Positions 1 through 6,014 of a stretch of DNA of 6,278 bases are shown in pieces. How positions within the stretch are numbered: the stretch's first letter is position 1; each line of letters opens with the position of its first letter. Below the pieces are notes generated by a model. It did not search any database, had not been told where the DNA came from, and was given only the letters and a program-made list of their open reading frames with translations. This DNA comes from Oscillospiraceae bacterium (GTDB lineage Bacteria > Bacillota > Clostridia > Oscillospirales > Acutalibacteraceae). The DNA is taken from assembly GCA_029012165.1 (NCBI GenBank), contig JAQXLO010000063.1:1-6278 (forward strand), written 5' to 3'. Position numbers and translations under genes: made by a program.

Positions 1-42
1 TCAGTCACGGCTGCGCCGTGCCAGCCTCCACCAAGGGAAGCC
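1..42. repeat. Palindromic intergenic repeat (left edge, probably truncated)
   Basis: The first bases form a perfect 6-bp stem, CACGGC (6-11) with GCCGTG (15-20) around a 3-base loop. A second, imperfect stem follows: GCCTCC (24-29) with GGAAGC (36-41), one mismatch. From memory, short paired hairpins of the form TCAGTCACGGC...GCCGTG followed by a CTCC/GGAG stem recur between genes of Ruminococcaceae-type genomes; that is recollection, not a search. The element begins at the window edge, so its left boundary is unknown. It could equally be part of a terminator for a gene to the left, though no T-run follows. Confidence 0.45.
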
Positions 43-80
43 GAACGAATCAGGAATTGGTGCTTGTGAAACGAACCGGG

Positions 81-98
81 CGTGCATTTTTTTGCACG
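81..98. other. Small hairpin with T6 loop
   Basis: CGTGCA (81-86) pairs perfectly with TGCACG (93-98) around a loop of six T. There is no T-tract after the stem on either side, so it is not a standard terminator. A GTG that could open the symporter reading frame earlier (82) lies inside this stem and has no Shine-Dalgarno sequence, one reason for rejecting that start. Confidence 0.4.
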
Positions 99-100
99 AG

Positions 101-135
101 CATTCCTCATTCCTAATTCCTCATTCCTCATTCAT
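101..135. repeat. 7-bp tandem repeat, (C/A)ATTCCT x5
   Basis: Five consecutive 7-base units read CATTCCT, CATTCCT, AATTCCT, CATTCCT and CATTCAT. The array sits 25 bases before the chosen symporter start and occupies the place where its leader and promoter would be expected. Read on the other strand it is a string of AGGAATG/AGGAATT units, a kind of short repeat I recall from intergenic regions of clostridial genomes. The 7-bp period is not a multiple of three with respect to coding, which argues that this stretch is not translated. Confidence 0.7.
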
Positions 136-159
136 ATTCCCCCTTTTTTCCGCATACCC

Positions 160-1596
160 ATGCCATGGGGGGTGACGTGGTTGCAGGCAATAACGGACGC
201 ACTGGGTGCTGTGCTGTGGAGCCCTGTTATGCTGGCGTGCTTCTTGGGCACGGGGCTGTATTTCACCCTGCGCAGCCGCTTTTTTCAGCTGCATCCCGCT
301 GTCCTGCGGGACACCTTCGCCGACCGGAAAGGGTCGTCCCTGAAAACCCTTTCTGCGGCACTGGGCGCCTGTATGGGCACGGGGAACATTGCGGGCGTGG
401 GAACGGCACTCGTCACCGGGGGACCGGGCGCACTGTTTTGGATGTGTCTGTCCGCTTTTCTCGGCATGATGACGTCCTTTGCGGAGACGGTACTGGCGGT
501 GAAATTCCGCAGTACCCATGCGGACGGCACGTGCTTCGGCGGCGCCATGCAGGTGCTGGAAAAGGGATTGGGCATGAAAAAATGTGCCGCCGTCTACGCC
601 TTTTTGCTGACGGCGTCCTCCTTCGGCATCGGCAACATGGCGCAGGTCAACGCCGCTGCGGATGCTCTGCACATGGCGTTCGGTGTGCCGCCTGTCGCTG
701 TCGGTGCGGTTTTTTGCGTGCTGATCGCCCTGACGGTGTGCGGCGGCATCCGGCGCATCACCGCTGTAACGGAAAAGGCGGTGCCTTTGCTCTCGGCGCT
801 GTTTTTTCTGTCGGCGCTTGCCGCCTTGTGGATGCACAGAAATGCCCTCGGCGGCGCCGTGCGCCTGGTGTTCGTCTCGGCGTTCTCCCCCCAATCCGTC
901 CTCGGCGGCGCCTGCGGCTACAGCGTCCGTCAGGCGATGCGCATGGGCGTGACCCGAGGCGTATTTTCCAACGAGGCCGGTCTCGGCAGTACCGCCGTCA
1001 TCCACGCCTCTGCGGACACGGACAGCGCCGTGCGGCAGGGACTGTGGGGCATCGTGGAGGTGTTTCTCGACACGGTGCTGATGTGCTCGGTGACGGGACT
1101 GGTGATCCTGACAAGCGGCGTTTATCCCACCGATACCAACGGGGCTTCCCTGTTTGCCGATGCGCTGTGCACTTCCTTCGGCAAAGCAGGCTCTGCACTG
1201 ACTGCCGTCACGCTGGCACTGCTCGGCTTCGCCTCCCTGACCGGCTGGTCCTACTGCGGCGAACGGGGCGTCGCTTACCTGTTCGGAGAAAAGCGGTTGC
1301 CCGTGTACCGGGTGCTGTACGCCGCCGTGGCTTTTTTCGGCAGTTTTCTGCGGCTGGATACGGTCTTTGCCCTCTCGGACATTCTCAACTGTCTGATGGC
1401 ACTGCCGAATCTGCTGTCTCTATGGCTGCTCTCGGGAACGGTACTGCGGGAACTTCGGATGTATAAAAGCAACAGGAATTGCCAACACTTACCGTATCAG
1501 AGAAGGAGTGATGTGCATGACCCTTGCTGTCGTGACCGTTTCCATGTTCACACTGTTGGGGATCGCCTTGTCGGTCTCCGCCGCCGTTTCCGATAA
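160..1596 (+). CDS. Sodium:alanine-type symporter (AGCS family)
   Basis: This is a multi-spanning inner-membrane amino-acid carrier of the alanine or glycine:cation symporter family, which takes up small neutral amino acids with Na+ (or H+). Family landmarks, numbered from the ATG at 160: GTGNIAGVGTAL (73-84), TGGPGALFWM (86-95) followed by the FAE at 107-109, SFGIGNMAQ (154-162), GVFSNEAGLGSTA (267-279), GWSYCGERG (362-370) and SDILN...LPNLLSLWLLSG (406-426). The usual WMW has become WMC (C96). The core ends near residue 430; the remaining ~45 residues are polar, rich in His, Arg and Cys, atypical for the family, and run over the next ORF. Start choice: ATG 160 has no clear ribosome site. 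TTG 181 with a G-run 8 bases upstream would also give a normal-length N-terminus, while a GTG at 82 would translate the 7-bp repeat and is unlikely. Alanine is the most likely substrate but serine, glycine or glutamine carriers share this fold. Confidence 0.93.
   Translation: MPWGVTWLQAITDALGAVLWSPVMLACFLGTGLYFTLRSRFFQLHPAVLRDTFADRKGSSLKTLSAALGACMGTGNIAGVGTALVTGGPGALFWMCLSAFLGMMTSFAETVLAVKFRSTHADGTCFGGAMQVLEKGLGMKKCAAVYAFLLTASSFGIGNMAQVNAAADALHMAFGVPPVAVGAVFCVLIALTVCGGIRRITAVTEKAVPLLSALFFLSALAALWMHRNALGGAVRLVFVSAFSPQSVLGGACGYSVRQAMRMGVTRGVFSNEAGLGSTAVIHASADTDSAVRQGLWGIVEVFLDTVLMCSVTGLVILTSGVYPTDTNGASLFADALCTSFGKAGSALTAVTLALLGFASLTGWSYCGERGVAYLFGEKRLPVYRVLYAAVAFFGSFLRLDTVFALSDILNCLMALPNLLSLWLLSGTVLRELRMYKSNRNCQHLPYQRRSDVHDPCCRDRFHVHTVGDRLVGLRRRFR
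1501..1508 (+). promoter_or_regulatory. Ribosome binding site for the small membrane ORF
   Basis: AGAAGGAG lies 8 bases before ATG 1517, the best-placed Shine-Dalgarno sequence in the left half of the window together with that of the dehydrogenase. It is the main evidence that the overlapping small frame is translated, because as symporter coding sequence this stretch would read the atypical residues QRRS. Confidence 0.65.
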
Positions 1597-1654
1597 AGCC
1601 TCCCGGGACAATATGCGGGATATGACTTGCTTCGGTGCACTGCGGAAAAAATAA
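1517..1654 (+). CDS. Small single-span membrane protein, unrecognised
   Basis: This 45-codon reading frame overlaps the symporter's 3' end by 80 bases in a different frame. It opens with ATG 1517, 8 bases after the strong Shine-Dalgarno AGAAGGAG (1501-1508); an in-frame ATG at 1511 lies too close to that site. The product starts MTLAVVTVSMFTLLGIAL, a hydrophobic stretch of about 23 residues (2-24) fit for one membrane span, followed by a charged tail (SDKASRDNMRDM) and a basic end, LRKK. The charge pattern suggests the C-terminus stays in the cytoplasm. The TAA stop overlaps the first bases of a perfect hairpin. I do not recognise a family. Its place suggests a small partner or regulator of the symporter, by analogy with other tiny transporter-associated proteins, but that is inference; it could also be an untranslated remnant. 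Confidence 0.6.
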   Translation: MTLAVVTVSMFTLLGIALSVSAAVSDKASRDNMRDMTCFGALRKK

Positions 1655-1691
1655 GGGAAACGCCTTCGGTTCTGCCGGGGGCGTTTCCCTT
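1653..1691. terminator. Perfect 12-bp hairpin between small ORF and dehydrogenase
   Basis: AAGGGAAACGCC (1653-1664) pairs perfectly with GGCGTTTCCCTT (1680-1691); the 15-base loop can fold a small inner CGG/CCG stem. On the + strand, the direction of both neighbouring genes, no T-run follows (TGATGAAAGA). On the - strand the stem is followed by ATTTTTT, a proper terminator tail, although no - strand gene lies to its right that would need one. It may end + transcripts inefficiently, act as an mRNA stability or processing element, or stop antisense transcription. Confidence 0.6.
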
Positions 1692-1703
1692 GATGAAAGA
1701 TTT

Positions 1704-1710
1704 AAGGAGA
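1704..1710 (+). promoter_or_regulatory. Ribosome binding site for the dehydrogenase
   Basis: AAGGAGA stands 7 bases before GTG 1718 and decides in favour of this non-ATG start. The next in-frame ATG (codon 23) would remove the first strand of the catalytic domain. Confidence 0.85.
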
Positions 1711-1717
1711 GTGTGCC

Positions 1718-2749
1718 GTGAACGTTGCATTTTTTGATACGAGATCGTTTGACAAGCCCGCCTTTGAAAAATACGGAAACGAGATGGGCGTGTCCTACAA
1801 ATTTTTTGAAACGAAACTGACGGAGGATACCGTTCGGCTTTGCGCCGGATTTGATGCGGTGTGCGTGTTCGTCAACGACACGGTGGACGCCGCCGTGCTG
1901 GACAAGCTGTACACATACGGCGTGCGTCTGCTCGCCCTGCGCTGTGCCGGGTACAACAACGTGGACGTGCGCCATGCGTACGGCAAGGTGCATATCGTCC
2001 GTGTCCCCGCCTACTCGCCCTATGCCGTGGCGGAGCACACCATGGCGATGCTGCTGACCTCCATCCGCCGCATCCACAAGGCGTACATCCGCACCAAGGA
2101 TTTCAACTTCAGTCTGGACGGGCTGACGGGATTTGACCTGCACGGCAAAACCGCCGGTGTCATCGGCACGGGGAGGATCGGCAGAATTTTTGCCGACATC
2201 TGCAAGGGCTTCGGGATGCGCGTGCTGGCACACGACCCCCATCCGTCGCAGGACGGTGCGCTGAAGTATGTGCCCCTCGACACCCTATTTGCCGAAAGCG
2301 ACGTCCTTTCCCTGCACTGTCCGCTGACCGAGGACAGCTACCATCTGATAAACGAAAAAACCATTGCGCAGATGAAAAAGGGCGTTGTCCTGCTCAACAC
2401 CTCCCGGGGCGCACTGATCGACGCACAGGCGCTTTTGCAGGGGATCAAGGACAGGCAGGTCGGGGCGGCTTGTCTGGATGTGTACGAGGAGGAATCGGAC
2501 ATTTTCTTTGAGGACTTTTCCGGGCACATCGTACAGGACGACACTCTCGCACGGCTGATCTCCATGCCGAACGTGCTGGTCACCTCCCATCAAGCTTTTC
2601 TGACGCAGGAGGCGCTGGACAGCATCGCCAAAACCACCACGGAAAATATCTGCACATTTCAAAAGACCGGCGGCTCTCCCAACGAGCTGTGCTACCACTG
2701 CGGCAAAACGGACGACTGCCGCCAACATCGGCTGGAAAAGTGCTTCTGA
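1718..2749 (+). CDS. D-lactate dehydrogenase-like 2-hydroxyacid dehydrogenase with Cys-rich tail
   Basis: This is an NAD-dependent D-isomer-specific 2-hydroxyacid dehydrogenase, most like D-lactate dehydrogenases, which reduce pyruvate to D-lactate in the cytoplasm and regenerate NAD+ in fermentation. The 343 residues split into an outer catalytic domain (about 1-100 and 299-320) and an inner Rossmann domain. Visible motifs: RCAGYNNVD (75-83), PAYSPYAVAEH (97-107), GTGRIG (150-155), and D173 at the end of the second strand (AHDPHPS), which favours NAD over NADP. The catalytic triad is complete: R230 in NTSRGALID, E259 in DVYEEES and H291 in TSHQAF; their spacing matches that of known D-lactate dehydrogenases. 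The enzyme should therefore be active. Unusual is the end: after the normal core, residues 325-342 carry four cysteines and two histidines (C325, H327, C328, C334, H337, C342). GTG start with a good ribosome site. D-2-hydroxyisocaproate dehydrogenase or another ketoacid specificity cannot be excluded. Confidence 0.92.
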   Translation: MNVAFFDTRSFDKPAFEKYGNEMGVSYKFFETKLTEDTVRLCAGFDAVCVFVNDTVDAAVLDKLYTYGVRLLALRCAGYNNVDVRHAYGKVHIVRVPAYSPYAVAEHTMAMLLTSIRRIHKAYIRTKDFNFSLDGLTGFDLHGKTAGVIGTGRIGRIFADICKGFGMRVLAHDPHPSQDGALKYVPLDTLFAESDVLSLHCPLTEDSYHLINEKTIAQMKKGVVLLNTSRGALIDAQALLQGIKDRQVGAACLDVYEEESDIFFEDFSGHIVQDDTLARLISMPNVLVTSHQAFLTQEALDSIAKTTTENICTFQKTGGSPNELCYHCGKTDDCRQHRLEKCF

Positions 2750-2764
2750 AATTTTGCAAAAAAA

Positions 2765-2801
2765 CGGATCCTGCGCCGCATTCCGCCGTGCGCAGGATCC
2801 G
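2765..2801. terminator. Bidirectional intrinsic terminator between convergent genes
   Basis: CGGATCCTGCGC (2765-2776) pairs perfectly with GCGCAGGATCCG (2790-2801) around a 13-base loop. On the + strand the stem is followed by CATTTTA; on the - strand by seven T. It lies 15 bases after the dehydrogenase stop and 4 bases beyond the stop of the convergent ECF S component, so one structure serves both transcripts. The T-run is longer on the - strand. Confidence 0.9.
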
Positions 2802-2805
2802 CATT

Positions 2806-3492
2806 TTATGGAAACAGTCCGTATTTGGTTTGCATTCTGCCGAGTTTTTCTGCCGTGGGTTTGGTGAGGAAAAAGAGGACGACCGCCGTGGTGAGCGCAT
2901 GGATGGCATTGAACGGAACCCCGCTGGCATACACCGCCAGCACCGATTTCCATGTGTATGCATTCACCATCATCAGCACCGAGCAGCTGTCCGCAATCAC
3001 GCCGTACACGAAGAAGCAGACAACGCCGCCGATCAGGGCGCAGGCGGTGCGGTCGGTCTGCCGCCGCATTGCACGCAAAAGAAACGACGCCAAAAACGCC
3101 GTCAGTCCCATGCCGAACACCTGAAACGGCGTCCACGCCCCCTGCCCGAACAGAAAGTTGGACAGGAACATGGCAAACGCCCCGGTCACAAAGCCGATCT
3201 GCGGACCGAAGGAGAGTCCCGTCAGGATCGCCACGGCGCACAAGGGCTTCACGGCGGGAAGCATATAAAACGCCCCTCGGGACGCCACGGCCAGCGCCGT
3301 CATGGCGGCGACGATCGCCAGTTCCCGAGTGCGGATTTTTTGGAGATTGCGGCAAAAGGGCAGGCAGGAAAAAATCAGCACTGCCGCCGTGACCAGATAG
3401 TAATTTTTATTATGAAACAGCACCACGCCTGCGATTACTGCGCCGAAACACAGCAGTACGGACAGTGCTGTCAACAGCCGTTTTGTTTGCAC
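2806..3492 (-). CDS. ECF transporter S component (substrate-binding membrane subunit)
   Basis: This 228-residue membrane protein is the substrate-specific subunit of an energy-coupling factor importer; it captures a vitamin or related micronutrient and topples in the membrane when docked to EcfT. Two N-terminal hydrophobic spans (about 8-26 and 31-46) precede the S core, which opens with RELAIVAAMTALAVASRGAF (56-75). Further landmarks are MLPAVKP (77-83), SNFLFGQGAWTPFQ (111-124) and GVPFNAIHALTTA (191-203), a pattern I know from the clostridial S-component group with pfam ECF_trnsprt affinity. The AVAS stretch near 68-71 provides small residues of the type that contact EcfT. The substrate is undecided; some related clostridial proteins are suspected to handle cobalamin or its precursors. 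It begins with GTG 22 bases inside the ATPase gene, with only a distant GAGG upstream, so its translation is probably coupled to that gene. A TTG overlapping the ATPase stop is a weaker alternative start. Confidence 0.87.
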   Translation of the reverse strand: MQTKRLLTALSVLLCFGAVIAGVVLFHNKNYYLVTAAVLIFSCLPFCRNLQKIRTRELAIVAAMTALAVASRGAFYMLPAVKPLCAVAILTGLSFGPQIGFVTGAFAMFLSNFLFGQGAWTPFQVFGMGLTAFLASFLLRAMRRQTDRTACALIGGVVCFFVYGVIADSCSVLMMVNAYTWKSVLAVYASGVPFNAIHALTTAVVLFFLTKPTAEKLGRMQTKYGLFP

Positions 3493-5111
3493 AGGGAGAT
3501 CACATCCTCATCGGTGATGGCATCGGGAAACACGTGACGGGCAATGCGGTTTGCGGCGGTGGTGTAGAAGGTATTGTTCGCAAAAAACTGCACCGTCGGC
3601 GCACACGCCGCCAGAGCGCCGTCAAACAGCATAGCGCACCGGTCCGCATATTTCGCACAGAATTCCACGTCATGGGACACCATGAAAACCGTCACGCCCT
3701 CTGCGCAAAGCCCACGCAGAAATTCCGCAAATTCCGCCTTGAATTTGCAGTCCATGCCCTTGGTCGGCTCGTCCAAAAACAACAGCTTCGGCGCTTTGAG
3801 CAGTACCTTCCCGAGGGCAGTGCGCTGCTGTTCGCCGCCGCTGATGTCATAGGGATGCTTGCCGAGAATTTCCGTCAGCCGCAGTCTTTCCGCCATGGCC
3901 TGTGCGCCGTTTTTGTCCACTGCCGCCAGCTCCTCCTCCACGGTTTTTTCCGTGAACAGCGTGCAGACATTCTGCGGCAAAACGCCCACCGTTCCGCCGT
4001 ATAATTCCCTGTCGGGGATGCGGCGGATGTCCCGTCCGAATATCTCAACTTTTCCCCGGTACGACCGCAGAAGTCCCGATGCATTTTTGAGCGCAGTGGA
4101 CTTGCCCGTGCCGTTGCCGCCCAGCAGGGCAAACAGACAGCCCTGCGGCACCTGCATGGAAAGTCCACGCAGAATGTCCCGGGAATTTTTATCGTAGCGG
4201 AAGAAAACGTCCCGCATTTTCAGTGCAGGTTTTCCCAAAAAAACTTTCTCTTTTTTCTCCGTTTTTTGCACGGAGATTTTTTTATTTTTCAGCACATCCG
4301 TCAGCCACTGTTTTCCCTCGCAGACCGTAACGGGGCACGCCGACGTCCCCGACAAGCCCGCAAAAATACGCATGGCGGTGGGCATGGACTGCCGCACAAA
4401 TTCCGGCATTTTTTGCAGTTCTTTACCCATCGCTTTCGGCGTGCTGTCGGCGGTGATTTTGCCGTCCTGCAAAACGACCACTCTGTCCGCCGCAGGAAAA
4501 ACTTCCTCCAGCCGATGCTCCGTCAAAATAACCGTCATGCCCAATTCCTTGTGAATACGATCCACCGCCGCCAAAAAATCCGATGCCGCCACGGGGTCGA
4601 GCTGGGAAGTGGGTTCATCGAGGATGAGCACCTTCGGCTGCATCACCAAAACCGACGCCAGATTCAATAGCTGCAGCTGTCCGCCGGAAAGGGTTTCCGT
4701 CTTTTGGGTAAAGCAATCCGCCATGCCGAAAAAACTTGCCGTTTCCGCCACACGCAGGCGCATCACCTGCTCGGAAAGTCCCATGTTTTCCAGCCCGAAC
4801 GCCAGCTCGTGAAACACCTTGTCCGTCACGACGGCGCTCTCCGGATCCTGCTGAACGAAGCCGATCTGCGTTTGCTCACGCAGGGACAGACTGCGCACAT
4901 CCTTCCCCTCGAACAGCACCTCGCCCGACCGTTTCCCCTCGGGCAAAAGCGCCGTTTTCATCTGCCGCAGAAGCGTCGTTTTGCCGCACCCGCTCTCGCC
5001 GCACAGAACAACATATTCCCCTGCACGAATGGTGAGACGGACGCCGGCAAGGGCTTCGTTTTCGCACAGCGGATAGGTAAAGTGCAGGTCATTTATAAAG
5101 ATCTGTTCCAT
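3471..5111 (-). CDS. ecfA: Fused duplicate ECF ATPase (EcfA-EcfA')
   Basis: This cytoplasmic ATPase powers the ECF importer. Its 546 residues hold two complete ABC domains, so one chain replaces the usual EcfA/EcfA' pair. Domain 1: Walker A GESGCGKTT (38-46), Q-loop FVQQDPES (85-92), signature LSGGQ (141-145), Walker B VLILDEP (161-167, catalytic E166), D-loop SQLD (169-172), switch H199. Domain 2: Walker A GGNGTGKST (331-339), Q380, signature ISGGE (423-427), Walker B LLFLDEP (443-449, E448), switch H480. Both sites look catalytically intact. A Lys-rich linker (about 275-300) joins the halves. The start is ATG 5111, preceded by GGAGG with 7 bases spacing; a 14-codon longer frame from 5153 lies upstream of that site and is rejected. 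The gene overlaps the end of ecfT by 19 bases and the start of the S-component gene by 22. Fused ECF ATPases are known in Firmicutes and usually belong to a dedicated rather than a shared transporter. Confidence 0.96.
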   Translation of the reverse strand: MEQIFINDLHFTYPLCENEALAGVRLTIRAGEYVVLCGESGCGKTTLLRQMKTALLPEGKRSGEVLFEGKDVRSLSLREQTQIGFVQQDPESAVVTDKVFHELAFGLENMGLSEQVMRLRVAETASFFGMADCFTQKTETLSGGQLQLLNLASVLVMQPKVLILDEPTSQLDPVAASDFLAAVDRIHKELGMTVILTEHRLEEVFPAADRVVVLQDGKITADSTPKAMGKELQKMPEFVRQSMPTAMRIFAGLSGTSACPVTVCEGKQWLTDVLKNKKISVQKTEKKEKVFLGKPALKMRDVFFRYDKNSRDILRGLSMQVPQGCLFALLGGNGTGKSTALKNASGLLRSYRGKVEIFGRDIRRIPDRELYGGTVGVLPQNVCTLFTEKTVEEELAAVDKNGAQAMAERLRLTEILGKHPYDISGGEQQRTALGKVLLKAPKLLFLDEPTKGMDCKFKAEFAEFLRGLCAEGVTVFMVSHDVEFCAKYADRCAMLFDGALAACAPTVQFFANNTFYTTAANRIARHVFPDAITDEDVISLCKQNGC

Positions 5112-5959
5112 TTGCGTTCCTCCGAAAGATCGAGCGCCAGCGGCAAAAAGCACAGCGCCGCATAGCAGACAAAGAGAATGTAGCTGAACGCCGTCACGGG
5201 CGGCAGGGAGAAGATGGGATTGTAGACGGCTTTCGTCTGCTTCAAAAGGACGCCGGTCAGCATCACCGCATCCAGACCAAGAATGGCGGCAAAAAGCACC
5301 AGATCCCGCACCGTTTTCGGATAGCGGGAGTAGCTTGTCCGCCTACGCAGACCGTAGCCCCGGCTCTTCATGGAATCCGCCGTGCAGATGGCATTTTCCA
5401 GCGACCATGTGGTGAGGATGGACAGGGAATGCACGGCGTTTTTAATCTTCCCCTCCCCTGCATTGCCGATGCCCCTTTGCGCCTGGCGAATCTTTTGCAG
5501 CCGCTTCGCAAACAGCGGCACAAAGCGAAGCGTCATGGACACCAGCATTGCCGCCGTGGGCAGCCGTTTGCCGAAAAGGTAAAGAAATTTGTCCGTGGTC
5601 ACCACCCGGTTGTAGCAGGTGAACCACAGAAACACCGTCGCCACCATGCCACCCGTCACAAGACCGTACACCAGCGCTTCCAATGTAATGCGGTTGCCGC
5701 TGGGCAGGACATATAAAGTCGTCACGCCGTAGTGGGCAAAAAGTGTGTTGAGGACGGTGACAAACAGCAGTGTCGGCAGCAGAAAGCACACGAACATTTT
5801 CGCCGTTTTTCTGCCGCAGAGATACAGGCTGTACGCCAGCGATGACGCAAAGGCAATGCCAAGCAGTACGGGATGAAAAAAGAACATCCCGTACACGATG
5901 ACACTGATAAAAAACAGAAAATTCACAGCCGGATGGCAGTTTTGAAAAGCCGTTTGCAT
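5093..5959 (-). CDS. ecfT: ECF transporter transmembrane scaffold EcfT
   Basis: EcfT is the membrane subunit that links the ATPases to the S component. The 288 residues start with the family-typical NCHPAVNFLFF (7-17). Hydrophobic spans lie at about 12-28, 31-48, 55-72, 95-113, 219-240 and 256-275. The long cytoplasmic coupling-helix region between about 145 and 215 contains the two family Arg-Gly motifs that insert into the ATPase grooves, here as QRG (161-163) and SRG (199-201, in MKSRGYGLRRR) in place of the textbook ARG. The start chosen is ATG 5959, preceded by GAAGGAAAGG; a TTG five codons earlier lies inside that ribosome site and is rejected. Its stop lies 19 bases inside the ATPase gene. 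As first gene of the operon it follows a terminator-like hairpin whose T-run ends only 13 bases before the ATG. Confidence 0.92.
   Translation of the reverse strand: MQTAFQNCHPAVNFLFFISVIVYGMFFFHPVLLGIAFASSLAYSLYLCGRKTAKMFVCFLLPTLLFVTVLNTLFAHYGVTTLYVLPSGNRITLEALVYGLVTGGMVATVFLWFTCYNRVVTTDKFLYLFGKRLPTAAMLVSMTLRFVPLFAKRLQKIRQAQRGIGNAGEGKIKNAVHSLSILTTWSLENAICTADSMKSRGYGLRRRTSYSRYPKTVRDLVLFAAILGLDAVMLTGVLLKQTKAVYNPIFSLPPVTAFSYILFVCYAALCFLPLALDLSEERKWNRSL
5119..5123 (-). promoter_or_regulatory. Ribosome binding site for the ECF ATPase
   Basis: CCTCC on the + strand is GGAGG on the coding strand, 7 bases before ATG 5111. It lies inside the last codons of ecfT and fixes the ATPase start, ruling out the longer frame that opens at 5153. 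Confidence 0.85.
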
Positions 5960-5972
5960 TGCCCTTTCCTTC

Positions 5973-6007
5973 AAAAAAGATCCCCTTCACACACGGCGAA
6001 AGGGATC
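5973..6007 (-). terminator. Intrinsic terminator or attenuator in front of ecfT
   Basis: Read on the - strand, GATCCCTTT (6007-5999) pairs with AAGGGGATC (5987-5979), nine positions with one A/C mismatch, around an 11-base loop, and is followed at once by six T (5978-5973). That is a normal terminator for the gene coming from the right edge, 7 bases after its stop. Because the T-run directly touches the ecfT ribosome site and no promoter fits in between, readthrough or another promoter must supply the ECF operon. On the + strand the stem is also followed by a T-run (CGCATTTTTA). Confidence 0.75.
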
Positions 6008-6014
6008 CGCATTT

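Noticed and set aside
82..159. N-terminal extension of the symporter from GTG 82
   Set aside because: It would translate a hairpin and the 7-bp tandem repeat, has no ribosome site, and makes the N-terminus longer than is usual for the family.
121..1005. 294-codon open frame on the - strand opposite the symporter
   Set aside because: It is a GC-driven shadow of a clearly coding + strand gene; its product is rich in His, Arg, Gln and Gly without any domain, and no ribosome site precedes it.
1385..2242. 285-codon - strand frame across the small ORF and the dehydrogenase
   Set aside because: It crosses two + strand genes and the hairpin, shows no recognisable motif and has the composition of antisense translation.
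2285..3355. 356-codon - strand frame spanning the convergent terminator
   Set aside because: It runs through the bidirectional terminator and is out of frame with the ECF S component, whose family motifs are seen in the neighbouring frame.
5112..5153. 14-codon N-terminal extension of the ECF ATPase
   Set aside because: The strong GGAGG site with ideal spacing belongs to ATG 5111, and the extension lies within ecfT and carries no family-conserved residues.
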